From Burkholderia oklahomensis C6786 (GTDB lineage Bacteria; Pseudomonadota; Gammaproteobacteria; Burkholderiales; Burkholderiaceae), in the NCBI RefSeq assembly GCF_000959365.1, contig NZ_CP009555.1:3658001-3722000 (forward strand): DNA of 64,000 nt, given 5' to 3'. Of this stretch, positions 16,639-25,723 are shown in pieces. The notes beneath the pieces were generated by a model. That model was given only the letters and a program-made list of their open reading frames with translations. It made no database searches and was not told the origin of the DNA. A program made the translations under genes and the position numbers. How positions within the stretch are numbered: position 1 is the stretch's first letter; every line of letters starts with the position of its first letter.

Positions 16639-16849
16639 GCCGTTTGCTCCTGTGGGACGGGCGGGACGAAACGCCGGGGCGCCGGCCGGCGCGGGACGAC
16701 CGATTTTCGTCCGCATCCCGGCGGCGCGCCGTCGGCTATTCTGCACCGGCGGCGAGCCGTCAACGCCGCGGGTTCACCGGCGGCCGTGCCTAGGGATTTC
16801 CTCTATAGTCCGCTTCGAACGCTCGGCGCACTATTCGTTCACTGGCGAA

Positions 16850-16877
16850 TGGAACCGGTTCCAAGATCGTGGTTCCA
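16850..16877. promoter_or_regulatory. PtxS operator upstream of the 2-ketogluconate operon
   Basis: TGGAACCGGTTCCA at 16850-16863 is a perfect 14-base palindrome that differs from the Pseudomonas PtxS operator TGAAACCGGTTTCA at two symmetric positions. A further GGTTCCA half-site follows at 16871-16877, on the same face one and a half turns away. The palindrome lies 48 bases upstream of kguE, where a LacI-family repressor would block the promoter. A LacI-family gene with PtxS features ends the locus. Confidence 0.75.
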
Positions 16878-16910
16878 GTGAAACCCGATCGCAGAGGAGG
16901 CGAGCAAAGC

Positions 16911-17675
16911 ATGATCGACATCGTGATCGTCGCGAGCGCATTCGGCGCGGACGCGGTACGCCGCGCGGGTCATCGCGCATTCGTCGCCGCGGCGGCGGAC
17001 GCGGGCGCGGCGGGTTTCGAGGTGCGGCGCGAGCTGTTCGCGTCGGACGACGACGCGGCGACGCCCGCGCTCGGGCAGCTTGGCGACGCGCTCGCCGCGG
17101 CCGGGCTGTGGTCGGTGTACTCGACGCCCGCGACGCTCTACGCGGACGACGGCGGCCTGAACCGCGACGCGCTCGCCGCTACGCTCGCGGAAGCCGACGC
17201 GCTCGACGCGCGCTTCGTCAAATTCCAGCTGGGCGGCTTCGCCGCGCACGCGCACGCGGCCGAGATCGCCGCCGCGACGCGCGGCGCGCGTGCCCGCGTG
17301 CTCGTCGAGAACGGCCAGATGCGGCAGGGCGGCGCGCTCGCGCAGTTCACGTCGCTGTTCGCCGCGCTGCGCGACGAAGCGTTCCCGGCGCTCGTCGGCA
17401 TGACGTTCGACATCGGCAACTGGCTGTGGGCGGGCGAAGCGCCGCTCGCCGCCGCGCGCGCGCTGGCGGACCACGTCGAATACATCCATTGCAAGGCGGT
17501 CGACGGCGAAGGCGCGCGCCGCTTCTCGATCGCGCCGCCGCCGCGCGACCGCTTCTGCGACGACGCGCTCGCGCTGCTGCCGCGCACGGTGCCGCGCGGA
17601 ATCGAATTTCCGTTCGACGCGGCGCGCGTGGCCGACGATGCGACGACGCGCGTCGCGTGGCTGAAGGCCGCATGA
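16911..17675 (+). CDS. kguE: KguE-like sugar phosphate isomerase/epimerase (2-ketogluconate locus)
   Basis: The 254-residue protein has the xylose-isomerase-like TIM barrel of the AP-endonuclease 2 superfamily. Segments that place metal ligands in this fold are visible: VLVENGQ (Glu), GMTFDIGNW (Asp) and EYIHCKAVDG (His). In Pseudomonas, kguE is the first gene of the 2-ketogluconate operon kguE-kguK-kguT-kguD, and the same order is found here; its precise reaction has not been settled. The ATG at 16911 follows AGAGGAGG, a strong ribosome site, whereas the longer frame from 16869 would overlap the operator region. Confidence 0.85.
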   Translation: MIDIVIVASAFGADAVRRAGHRAFVAAAADAGAAGFEVRRELFASDDDAATPALGQLGDALAAAGLWSVYSTPATLYADDGGLNRDALAATLAEADALDARFVKFQLGGFAAHAHAAEIAAATRGARARVLVENGQMRQGGALAQFTSLFAALRDEAFPALVGMTFDIGNWLWAGEAPLAAARALADHVEYIHCKAVDGEGARRFSIAPPPRDRFCDDALALLPRTVPRGIEFPFDAARVADDATTRVAWLKAA

Positions 17676-17758
17676 AACCCACCCGCTCGCGCCCGATTCG
17701 GCCAAGCGCCGCGCTCGCGCCGACTCCGGGCCACTGACCGAAGGAGTAAGCCAACACC

Positions 17759-18748
17759 ATGCCAGCCCCGCTCGACGTCGTCACCTATGGCGAAGCGATG
17801 GCGATGTTCGTCGCCGCCGAGCCCGGCCCGCTCGACAGCGCGACGCAATTCACGAAGCGCATCGCGGGCGCCGATCTGAACGTCGCGATCGGCCTCGCGC
17901 GCCTGGGCTTTCGCGTCGGCTGGATCAGCCGCGTCGGCGCCGATTCGTTCGGCCGCTATGTGCTCGACACGCTCGCGCGCGAGCGCGTCGACGCGTCGCG
18001 CGTGACGGTCGACGCGCGCTATCCGACAGGCTTCCAGCTGAAGTCGCGCGCGACCGACGGCGCGGATCCCGCAGTCGAGTATTTCCGCAAGGGCTCGGCC
18101 GCGAGCCGCCTGTCGCTCGACGACTACGCGTCCGACTACGTGCTCGGCGCGCGGCACCTGCACCTGACGGGCGTCGCGCCCGCGCTGTCCGAATCGTCGC
18201 GCGAGCTCGCGTTCCACCTCGCGCGCGCGATGCGCGCGGCGGGCAAGACGGTGTCGTTCGATCCGAACCTGCGGCCGACGCTGTGGCCGTCGCCGGAAGC
18301 GATGGCGCGCACGCTGAACGCGCTCGCCGAGCATGCGGACTGGGTGCTGCCGGGGCTCGCCGAAGGCCGGCAGCTGACGGGGCTCGACACGCCGGCCGAG
18401 ATCGCGCGCTTCTACCTCGAGCGGGGCGCGCGCGGCGTGGTGATCAAGCTCGGCGCGGCGGGCGCATACTTCCGCACGGCCGACGGCCGCGAAGGGACGG
18501 TCGCGGCCGAGCGCGTCGAACACGTCGTCGACACGGTCGGCGCGGGCGACGGCTTCGCGGTCGGCGTCGTGAGCGCGCTGCTCGAAGGCCGCGCGATCGA
18601 AGACGCGGTCGGGCGCGGCAACCGGATCGGCGCGCTCGCGATCCAGGTGATCGGCGACTCGGAAGGATTGCCGACGCGCGAACAGCTCGATCGAATCGAA
18701 AACCTGAGCAATGCGCCGAATCGGCTAGAGGCGCCGCTCGCCCGATAA
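17759..18748 (+). CDS. kguK: 2-ketogluconate kinase (PfkB family)
   Basis: The 329-residue kinase phosphorylates imported 2-ketogluconate to 2-keto-6-phosphogluconate. It is a ribokinase-like PfkB protein: the N-terminal signature GEAMAMF, the GADLNVAIGLARLG nucleoside-lid region, and the C-terminal PfkB signature DTVGAGDGFAVGVVSALLEG with the catalytic aspartate in GAGDGF. An AAGGAG site precedes the ATG. It lies between kguE and kguT as in Pseudomonas. A stable hairpin follows its stop codon. Confidence 0.88.
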   Translation: MPAPLDVVTYGEAMAMFVAAEPGPLDSATQFTKRIAGADLNVAIGLARLGFRVGWISRVGADSFGRYVLDTLARERVDASRVTVDARYPTGFQLKSRATDGADPAVEYFRKGSAASRLSLDDYASDYVLGARHLHLTGVAPALSESSRELAFHLARAMRAAGKTVSFDPNLRPTLWPSPEAMARTLNALAEHADWVLPGLAEGRQLTGLDTPAEIARFYLERGARGVVIKLGAAGAYFRTADGREGTVAAERVEHVVDTVGAGDGFAVGVVSALLEGRAIEDAVGRGNRIGALAIQVIGDSEGLPTREQLDRIENLSNAPNRLEAPLAR

Positions 18749-18751
18749 GCC

Positions 18752-18774
18752 GCCCGTCCCGACGCAGGACGGGC
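18752..18774 (+). promoter_or_regulatory. Intra-operon hairpin between kguK and kguT
   Basis: GCCCGTCC and GGACGGGC form a perfect 8-base stem around a 7-base loop immediately after the kguK stop codon. No T-run follows, so it is not a typical terminator. It may stabilise the upstream message or partly separate expression of the enzyme and transporter genes. Confidence 0.45.
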
Positions 18775-18832
18775 ACAATCGCGGCGAACCGCGCGTTTCA
18801 TACGGCGCCGCTCGAAACAGGAGACTCACATC

Positions 18833-20110
18833 ATGCCCGCAACGCTCGCGCTTCGCCGCTGGTGGACGATCATGCCGATCGTCTTCATCACGTACAGCCT
18901 CGCGTATCTCGACCGCGCGAACTACGGCTTCGCCGCCGCGGCCGGGATCAACCAGGATCTCGGCATCAGCAAGGGGCTGTCGTCGCTGATCGGCGCGCTG
19001 TTCTTCCTCGGCTACTTCTTCTTCCAGATCCCGGGCGCGATCTACGCGGAGCGGCGCAGCGTGAAGACGCTCGTGTTCTGGAGCCTCGTGCTGTGGGGCG
19101 GCTGCGCGGCGCTCACGGGCGTCGTCAGCAACATCCCGTCGCTGATGGCGATCCGCTTCATGCTCGGCGTCGTCGAGGCCGCGGTGATGCCCGCGATGCT
19201 GGTCTTCATCAGCAACTGGTTCACGAAGCGCGAGCGCTCGCGCGCGAACACGTTCCTGATCCTCGGCAATCCGGTCACGGTACTGTGGATGTCGGTCGTC
19301 TCGGGCTATCTCGTCCACGAATTCGGCTGGCGCCACATGTTCGTCGCCGAAGGGCTGCCCGCCGTCGTGTGGGCGGTCTGCTGGTGGTTCCTCGTGCAGG
19401 ACAAGCCCGCGCAGGCGAAGTGGCTCACCGATCAGGAAAAGCGCGATCTCGACGCCGCGCTCGCCGCCGAGCAGGCGGCGCTCAAGCCGGTGCGCAATTA
19501 TCGCGAGGCGTTTCGCTCGCCCGCCGTCGTCAAATTATGCGCGCAGTACTTCTGCTGGAGCATCGGCGTGTACGGCTTCGTGCTGTGGCTGCCGTCGATC
19601 GTGAAGAACGGCTCGGCGCTCGGCATGGTCGAAACGGGGTGGCTCTCCGCGCTGCCTTATCTCGCGGCGACGATCGCGATGCTCGCCGCATCGTGGGCGT
19701 CCGACAAGCTCGGCTCGCGCAAGGGCTTCGTGTGGCCGTTCCTGCTGATCGGCGCGGCCGCGTTCGCCGCGTCGTATGCGCTCGGCTCGACGCACTTCTG
19801 GATCTCGTACGCGCTCCTCGTCGTCGCGGGCGCGGCGATGTACGCGCCGTACGGGCCGTTCTTCGCGATCGTGCCGGAGCTGCTGCCGAGGAACGTCGCG
19901 GGCGGCGCGATGGCGCTCATCAACAGCATGGGCGCGCTCGGCTCGTTCGTCGGCTCGTACGTCGTCGGCTATCTGAACGGCGCGACGGGCTCGCCCGCCG
20001 CATCCTACGCTTTCATGAGCGCCGCGCTCATCGCGGCCGTCGTGCTCACGCTGTCCGTGAAGCAGGCAGGCGAGACGCCGCCGCTCGCCCATCCGTTGCA
20101 AGGAAAATGA
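18833..20110 (+). CDS. kguT: 2-ketogluconate MFS transporter
   Basis: The 425-residue inner-membrane protein belongs to the anion:cation symporter branch of the major facilitators. It starts ALRRWWTIMPIVFITYSLAY followed by LDRANYGFA, the family motif around helix 1. It has twelve hydrophobic segments with a charged central loop near residues 200-225 (LTDQEKRDLDAALAAEQ). An AGGAG site precedes the ATG. Its place between the kinase and the reductase supports uptake of 2-ketogluconate, as in Pseudomonas KguT. Confidence 0.88.
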   Translation: MPATLALRRWWTIMPIVFITYSLAYLDRANYGFAAAAGINQDLGISKGLSSLIGALFFLGYFFFQIPGAIYAERRSVKTLVFWSLVLWGGCAALTGVVSNIPSLMAIRFMLGVVEAAVMPAMLVFISNWFTKRERSRANTFLILGNPVTVLWMSVVSGYLVHEFGWRHMFVAEGLPAVVWAVCWWFLVQDKPAQAKWLTDQEKRDLDAALAAEQAALKPVRNYREAFRSPAVVKLCAQYFCWSIGVYGFVLWLPSIVKNGSALGMVETGWLSALPYLAATIAMLAASWASDKLGSRKGFVWPFLLIGAAAFAASYALGSTHFWISYALLVVAGAAMYAPYGPFFAIVPELLPRNVAGGAMALINSMGALGSFVGSYVVGYLNGATGSPAASYAFMSAALIAAVVLTLSVKQAGETPPLAHPLQGK

Positions 20111-20114
20111 ATCG

Positions 20115-21092
20115 ATGAAGCATCGCATCGTCGTCTACAAGCCGCTCCCTGACGATGTGCTCGCGACCCTGCGCGAGCGCGCCGACGTGACCGTCGTCGA
20201 TGGCGCCGACGCGCTCGCGCGCGCGCTCGACACCGCCGACGGCGCGCTCGGCGCGAGCCTCAGGATCACGCCCGAGCTGCTCGATCGCGCGCCGCGCCTG
20301 CGCGCATGGTCGACGATCTCGGTCGGCTTCGACAACTTCGACGTCGCCGATCTGACGCGTCGCGGGATCGTGCTCGCGCACACGCCCGACGTGCTGACCG
20401 AAGCGACGGCCGACACCGTGTTCGCGCTGATCCTCGCGAGCGCGCGGCGCGTCGTCGAGCTCGCCGAATACGTGAAGGCGGGGCAGTGGCGGCAGAGCAT
20501 CGGCGAGTCGTTGTACGGCACCGACGTGAACGGCAAGACGCTCGGCATCGTCGGGCTCGGGCGGATCGGCGCGGCGGTCGCGCGCCGCGCGGCGCTCGGC
20601 TTCCGGATGCGGGTGCTGTACACGAACCGCAGCGCGAATCCGGAAGCGGAAGCGCAGTTCGGCGCGCGCCGCGTCGAACTGGACGAGCTGCTCGCGACCG
20701 CCGATTTCGTATGCCTGCAAGTGCCGCTTTCGCCGGACACGCGGCATCTGATCGGCGCGCGCGAGTTCGCGAAGATGAAGCAGAACGCGATCCTCGTGAA
20801 CGCGTCGCGCGGGCCCGTCGTCGACGAAGCCGCGCTGATCGACGCGCTGCGCGCGGGCACGATCCGCGCGGCGGGGCTCGATGTGTTCGAGCGCGAGCCG
20901 CTCGCCGCGGATTCGCCGCTGTTGTCGATGAATAACGTCGTCGCGCTGCCGCACATCGGCTCGGCGACGCGCGAGACGCGGCACGCGATGGCGCGCTGCG
21001 CGGCGCAGAACCTGGTCGCGGCGCTCGACGGCACGCTCGCGCGCAACATCGTCAACCGCAACGTGTTGCCGCGCGCGCAGCCGGCGAGGTGA
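20115..21092 (+). CDS. kguD: 2-ketogluconate 6-phosphate reductase (D-2-hydroxyacid dehydrogenase family)
   Basis: The 325-residue enzyme reduces 2-keto-6-phosphogluconate to 6-phosphogluconate with NAD(P)H, feeding the Entner-Doudoroff and pentose phosphate routes. It has the D-isomer 2-hydroxyacid dehydrogenase layout: the Rossmann motif GIVGLGRIGAAVARRA, the catalytic arginine in NASRGPVVDE, the glutamate in LDVFEREPL and the histidine in LPHIGSAT. The gene starts four bases after the kguT stop codon, so the two are one transcript. Glyoxylate or hydroxypyruvate reductase is the nearest alternative; context decides for KguD. Confidence 0.85.
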   Translation: MKHRIVVYKPLPDDVLATLRERADVTVVDGADALARALDTADGALGASLRITPELLDRAPRLRAWSTISVGFDNFDVADLTRRGIVLAHTPDVLTEATADTVFALILASARRVVELAEYVKAGQWRQSIGESLYGTDVNGKTLGIVGLGRIGAAVARRAALGFRMRVLYTNRSANPEAEAQFGARRVELDELLATADFVCLQVPLSPDTRHLIGAREFAKMKQNAILVNASRGPVVDEAALIDALRAGTIRAAGLDVFEREPLAADSPLLSMNNVVALPHIGSATRETRHAMARCAAQNLVAALDGTLARNIVNRNVLPRAQPAR

Positions 21093-21685
21093 ACGTCGCG
21101 CGGATCGTGCGCGGCGTGTTCGCCGGGCGCGAAGGAAGCGGGGGAGCGGAAGATTTGCGATGCGGCCTCGCGTGCGCGCTTCGGCGCGTCGTGCCGAGCG
21201 GCACGACGAATCGCGCGCTTTCAGCGCGGGCGTCCGATGCGGCGCCGCTCTGCGGCGGCATGGCGGCGACATTCGGTCGCCGAATCGTCAGCAGTCCGAC
21301 AGCTTGCGGGCTTGCCCGCGAACGCAGGCTTCGATGCGGAGAATGCGATGATGCGCGACGCAGCGACCCTTCATTCGATTCACGCCGCGCAACGGCGGCA
21401 ACGCGCTGCCGCTGCGCGACGCACATCCGGCATGCGCGCCGCTTCGCCCGCGGCGCGCCCCTCCACGCTAGAGGAGGCCGTCTTGGTACGGCCCGATCGC
21501 CTGCGTTATGATCGCCCGCTAATCGTCGCGGAGCCGTCGCGGCAAGATGGGCGCTCGTGCGCCGTCCGTAGCTTTGCCGGGCCGGAATCGGCCGACAGGA
21601 GACATCGCCAGTTGGCCTTTCCATCCAACAACAATGACCCGCCCGTTCGCGAGGCGGCGCGGGCCGCTCGTCACGAGGCGCCACT
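21093..21685. other. 593-base gap between kguD and ptxS with no recognised gene
   Basis: No convincing coding frame was seen. The last part must hold the ptxS promoter. A copy of the PtxS palindrome found before kguE was looked for by eye and not found here, although ptxS is autoregulated in Pseudomonas. Confidence 0.5.
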
Positions 21686-22729
21686 GTGAGCGAATCCCGA
21701 ACTCAACCGTCGCGTCCCGCGACGATCAGCGACGTCGCCCGCGAGGCGGGCACCGGCAAGACCAGCGTGTCGCGCTATCTGAACGGCGAGACGAACGTGC
21801 TGTCCGCCGACCTGCGCAAGCGCATCGAGGATGCGATCGCGCGCCTGAACTACCGTCCGAACCAGATGGCGCGCGGCCTGAAGCGCGGCCGCAACCGGCT
21901 CCTCGGCCTGCTCGCCGCGGACCTGACGAATCCCTATACGGTCGAAGTGCTGCGCGGCGTCGAGGCCGCGTGCCACGCGCTCGGCTACATGCCGCTCATC
22001 TGCCACGCGGCGAACGAGCTCGAGATGGAGCGTCGCTATCTGCAGTTGCTCACCACCTACCGCGTCGAAGGCATGATCGTCAACGCGCTCGGCGCCGACG
22101 AGAATGCGCTGAAGTCGCTGCGCGGCGGCGGCATCCCGACCGTGCTCGTCGACCGCAACGTCGAAGGCTTCGAGGCCGACATGATCGGCCTCGACAACAC
22201 GGCCGCGATCGAGATGGGCTTGCAGCACCTGTTCGCGCAAGGCTTCCAGTCGATTCATTTCGTCGTGCAGCCTTTCGAGCACGTCAGCTCGCGGCGGCTG
22301 CGCGAGGCGGCGTTCCGCGCGAAGATCGCCGCGTCGGGGCGCACCGTGCATCCGACGATCGTGCTCGAACCGAAGAACCCGGATTCGACGCAGCGCGCGC
22401 TCGCGGCGCTCGACGCGCGCATCGACGCGGCCGCGGGCGAGCCGGCGCGCCCGGCGATCTTCGCGGCGAACGCGCCTGTGGCGCTCGCGATCGCGCGGCA
22501 TCTGCACGCGCGGCTCGGCGACGCGTGGCAGAAGCGAGTCGCGCTGATCGCGATCGACGATCCCGACTGGGCGGAGCTGATCGGCGTGACGACGATCCGC
22601 CAGCCGACCTACGACATCGGCTATCGCGCGGTCGAATTCGTCCACGAGCGGATCGACGGCGGCACGGGCGACTTCCACGAAGCGCTGCTGCCCGGCGAGC
22701 TTTGCGTACGCGCATCGACCGCAAGCTGA
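21686..22729 (+). CDS. ptxS: LacI-family repressor PtxS of the 2-ketogluconate operon
   Basis: The 347-residue regulator has the LacI helix-turn-helix and hinge at its N-terminus (ATISDVAREAGTGKTSVSRY, LNYRPNQMARGLKRG). A sugar-binding domain follows (LLGLLAADLTNPYTVEVLRG, and the C-terminal ALIAIDDPDWAELIGVTTIR). In Pseudomonas, PtxS represses the kgu operon and itself, and 2-ketogluconate releases it. Here it lies after kguD on the same strand and a near-identical operator precedes kguE. The GTG at 21686 follows GAGG at good spacing and puts the HTH at the normal distance from the N-terminus. Confidence 0.85.
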   Translation: MSESRTQPSRPATISDVAREAGTGKTSVSRYLNGETNVLSADLRKRIEDAIARLNYRPNQMARGLKRGRNRLLGLLAADLTNPYTVEVLRGVEAACHALGYMPLICHAANELEMERRYLQLLTTYRVEGMIVNALGADENALKSLRGGGIPTVLVDRNVEGFEADMIGLDNTAAIEMGLQHLFAQGFQSIHFVVQPFEHVSSRRLREAAFRAKIAASGRTVHPTIVLEPKNPDSTQRALAALDARIDAAAGEPARPAIFAANAPVALAIARHLHARLGDAWQKRVALIAIDDPDWAELIGVTTIRQPTYDIGYRAVEFVHERIDGGTGDFHEALLPGELCVRASTAS

Positions 22730-22781
22730 GTATCATTCGGGGCACGCACCGCACCGGTGCGGGTTCCGAACAAGGATTGTC

Positions 22782-23570
22782 ATGACCGTTGCTCCCGTCA
22801 CGCTGGCGGCGCTCGTCATCGCCACGCTCGTCGTGGCGTTGCTGCCGATCGGCCTCTATCGATTCCTCCGCAAGCCGATGGCGCTCGACCGGCGAGACGC
22901 GATCGTCGGCGTCGCCGCCTACGCGCTGTTCGCGACGCTGCTCGAACGCGGCCTCTACGCGGTGCTGCTCAACCAGCCGTCGGCCGTGATGTGGCTGTCG
23001 AAGCCCGTCACGTTCGCGGTGTTCGGCACCGTCGTCGCCGCGCTCTTCGAGGAAATCGGCCGCTATCTCGGGCTGCGCTTTCTCGTGCGGCGCTACGGCG
23101 CGTCGGACGGCGACGCCCGCGGCTTCGCCAACGGCATCGGCCACGGCGGCGCGCAGGCGTGGTTCGTCGGCGTCGTCGTGCTCGCGCAATGGGTCTATCT
23201 CGCGTGGCTCGCGAACCGCGGCGAGCTGAACGCGCAACTCTCGACGATGCCCGCCGATCTCGCGCTGCGCATCCAGGTGACGCTCGCGACGATGTCGCCG
23301 GCGTCGGTCGCGGTGTCGGCGCTCGAGCGCGTCGCCGCGTTCGTCGTCCAGGCCGCGCTTTCCGTGCTGATGTGGCGCGGCATCCGCGCGGGCAAGCGAT
23401 GGATTCTGCCGGCGATGATCGTGCTGCATCCGATCATCGATCTGCCGTCGATCCTGTATAACGGTGGCGGCGTGCCGTTCGAATGGATGGTCGCGCTGTA
23501 TCTGCTGCTGACGGCGGGCTTCGCCGCCGCGCTGATGAAACTGTGCCGGCCCGCGCGCGCCGCACGCTGA
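22782..23570 (+). CDS. YhfC-family intramembrane protease-like protein
   Basis: The 262-residue membrane protein has seven or eight hydrophobic segments. It shows the two motifs that mark YhfC/CPBP-like putative metal-dependent intramembrane proteases: EEIGRYLGLRF (EExxR) near residue 90 and NGIGHGGAQA near residue 117, where glutamates and histidine would bind the metal. The biological substrate is unknown in this family. It starts 52 bases after ptxS and is followed 14 bases later by a DUF3022 gene, so the two probably share a transcript; whether ptxS is included is unclear. Confidence 0.78.
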   Translation: MTVAPVTLAALVIATLVVALLPIGLYRFLRKPMALDRRDAIVGVAAYALFATLLERGLYAVLLNQPSAVMWLSKPVTFAVFGTVVAALFEEIGRYLGLRFLVRRYGASDGDARGFANGIGHGGAQAWFVGVVVLAQWVYLAWLANRGELNAQLSTMPADLALRIQVTLATMSPASVAVSALERVAAFVVQAALSVLMWRGIRAGKRWILPAMIVLHPIIDLPSILYNGGGVPFEWMVALYLLLTAGFAAALMKLCRPARAAR

Positions 23571-23584
23571 ACCGAAACACGACG

Positions 23585-23947
23585 ATGGATGATTATCAAT
23601 ACGACTGCGCGAGCGCCGAATTCGACGAGCTCGCGCGCGTGATCTGCGATCTCTTTCCCGAGCAGACGCACTTTGCCGAGCGTACCGACGAAGCGGGGCG
23701 CTTCCTTGCCGTGCATTGGCTCGCGATGCGCTTCGGCGCGACGCCGCGCAAGATGACGCTCGACGTGCGCTTCGCGCCCGCCGCGCTGCTGCGCTATCTC
23801 GCGTTCAAGCCGATGCAGCGCGCGCGCAGCCACGCGGTGTTGCGCGCGTACGTGGAGGCGATGCTCGGCACGCTCGAGGAGCGGCACGCGGCGGGCGAGG
23901 CGGTGCCGCGCGAGGCGACGCTCGAATTGGGCGACGAGTTCGCGTGA
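23585..23947 (+). CDS. DUF3022 domain protein
   Basis: The 120-residue protein starts MDDYQYDCASAEFDELARVI and contains a middle block (FGATPRKMTLDVRFAP, LLRYLAF) typical of DUF3022, a small family known from Burkholderia with no assigned role. It has no signal peptide or membrane segment. The ATG at 23585 follows the YhfC stop codon by 14 bases, so co-expression is likely. A longer in-frame start would lie within the upstream gene and is not needed. Confidence 0.75.
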   Translation: MDDYQYDCASAEFDELARVICDLFPEQTHFAERTDEAGRFLAVHWLAMRFGATPRKMTLDVRFAPAALLRYLAFKPMQRARSHAVLRAYVEAMLGTLEERHAAGEAVPREATLELGDEFA

Positions 23948-24289
23948 CGGGCGGCGCGCGTTTGCGGTCGCCGCGCTGGCAATCGGCCGCGACGCGCCCG
24001 CGGATCGGCGATCGGCCGGCGCCGTGACGCGTCGTCGCGGACACGGCCCCGATCCCGCCTGCCGGATGTGCGGGCGCGCGCTTGCACGGGCCGTTCGTTT
24101 CGCTTCTTAGCGAATGTTCCTCCCACGGGCCTGATCGACGCCCGGCTTGAGCGCGGTCCGGCGACGGCCCGCCTTCCCCGCGCGGAACGCCTTCGCCCCG
24201 CCTGCGACGCGCACGCGTTTTCGCGCGAGCGTGCCGTGACACGCATCGGTGCCGCGGTGCGATGCATCCGCGCGCAGCGCTTTTCCCCG

Positions 24290-24370
24290 GATTGTCCTGC
24301 CCTTCGATGGTTGCCCTTGCGTCGGGATCGTTGCGCAGGTCGGCGTCTTTCAGCGCGATCGCATCGGTTT
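24290..24370 (-). pseudogene. Remnant of the PGDYG-domain gene's 5' end before the first PHB depolymerase
   Basis: On the minus strand this stretch reads AIALKDADLRNDPDARATIE, clearly related to the start of the intact PGDYG gene further right (MIELKNVDLRNDPDALRVV). At DNA level about 42 of 54 bases match 26113-26166. The similarity ends after some 25 codons and no start codon remains. It has the same orientation and position relative to the first depolymerase as the intact gene has to the second. The rest of the 607-base gap 23948-24554 holds nothing I recognise. Confidence 0.65.
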
Positions 24371-24554
24371 GCGCCGAAAAAAAACCGTCGCGCCGATTTG
24401 AAACCGGATCCGCACGGGCGCAGCGCTTGTCGACGGCGCGGCGGCGCGGTCAAGATGCCCGCATCGCATCTCGATGTGCCGAGCGGTTTCGCCAACCGGC
24501 CGATCGACTCCGATCGTATTCGACGGTCGGTCGGCATGACAAAAGGGGAAGTCC

Positions 24555-25568
24555 ATGCAGATACGTCACGTTGCGTCGCGTGCGATGCTCGCCGCCGCGC
24601 TCCCGATCATGCTCGCGGTCGTTGCGTCCTCGAACGTGCGAGCCTCGCCGACACTGCCCGCGCTGCGTGCGGACGCGAACCAGGTGTCGGTGTCCGGGCT
24701 GTCGTCGGGGGCGTACATGGCGGTCCAGTACCAGGTCGCGTATTCGGCATCGGTGATCGGCGCGGGCGTGGTCGCGGGCGGTCCGTATTACTGCGCGAAG
24801 GGCGAACTGGCCAATGCGAAGAACTGCATGCAGGGCATGCCGGATTCGAAGCAGTTGCTGACCAGGGCGCAGACTTTCGCCACGAGCGGCCAGATCGATC
24901 CGCTCGCGAATCTTCAGCGCGCGAAGGTCTATCTCTTCAGCGGCACGAAGGATGTGGTCGTGAGCCAGCCCGTCGTCGACGCGACGTGGTCGTTCTTCTG
25001 GCAAGCCGGCGTACCCGTGAAGAATCTCGCTTACGTCGTCGACGTGCCGGCCGGGCATGCGTTCGTCACGCCGTCCGCGGGCGGCGTTTGCAGCGCGAAT
25101 GCCGCGCCGTACATCAATCATTGCACCGTCGCGCAGGCGGGCTACGATCAGGCTGGGGTGCTCCTTCAGACGATCTACGGGCCGCTTTCGCCGCCCGCCG
25201 CGCAGCCGACGGGGCGTGCGATCACGTTCGACCAGCGCGAGTTCGCGCCGGTGTCGAGCGGGCTCGCGACGGACGGCTATGCCTACGTGCCGCGCGCGTG
25301 CGACGCGAACGCGGGCTGCAAGGTCCACGTGGTATTTCACGGCTGCCTGCAATCGGCGGACGTCGTGCGCAACATGACCACGTACAGGAACTGGGCCGAT
25401 GCGAACAAAATCGTCATGCTGTACCCGCAGGTGGCGGCCGATTTGCCCGCCAATCCGCAGGGATGCTGGGACTGGTTTGCGTATACCGGGCAGAACTACG
25501 CGCTGAAGTCGGGGGCGCAGATGCGCGCGGTGCGGAAGATGATTGAGCGGGTGACGTCGGCGCGTTGA
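24555..25568 (+). CDS. Secreted type 2 PHB depolymerase-like esterase, copy 1
   Basis: The 337-residue enzyme carries a signal peptide cleaved near ASSNVRA and would hydrolyse poly(3-hydroxybutyrate) or related short-chain polyesters outside the cytoplasm. The order of catalytic elements is that of type 2 depolymerase domains: lipase box SGLSSGAYM first (Ser50), then Asp in SGTKDVVVS, His in VPAGHAFVT, and the oxyanion-hole element VVFHGCLQ near the C-terminus. There is no linker or substrate-binding domain after the catalytic part, so action on crystalline polymer is uncertain; amorphous polymer or oligomers are alternatives. Copy 2, 780 bases downstream, is highly similar, with the same final residues. 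Confidence 0.85.
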   Translation: MQIRHVASRAMLAAALPIMLAVVASSNVRASPTLPALRADANQVSVSGLSSGAYMAVQYQVAYSASVIGAGVVAGGPYYCAKGELANAKNCMQGMPDSKQLLTRAQTFATSGQIDPLANLQRAKVYLFSGTKDVVVSQPVVDATWSFFWQAGVPVKNLAYVVDVPAGHAFVTPSAGGVCSANAAPYINHCTVAQAGYDQAGVLLQTIYGPLSPPAAQPTGRAITFDQREFAPVSSGLATDGYAYVPRACDANAGCKVHVVFHGCLQSADVVRNMTTYRNWADANKIVMLYPQVAADLPANPQGCWDWFAYTGQNYALKSGAQMRAVRKMIERVTSAR

Positions 25569-25723
25569 CGCGGGAGCGTGGTCGCGCAAGAGGCGCGGCG
25601 GGCGTCGAACGGCGGCGTGCCTAGCGTGCGCGAGCTTCGTTCGCCGTTCGCCGCGCGAACGGCAACCGGCGCGCGGACGCAGGACCGGCGCACGGGGTGA
25701 ACGGCACGCCGCCCGCGACGGCG

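Noticed and set aside
18752..18774. The hairpin after kguK as an operon-ending terminator
   Set aside because: No T-run follows, and kguT and kguD continue the same pathway immediately downstream.
24068..25546. A long open frame overlapping the first PHB depolymerase in another phase
   Set aside because: The depolymerase frame has a signal peptide, lipase box and oxyanion motif; the overlapping frame is Arg/Ala-rich noise.
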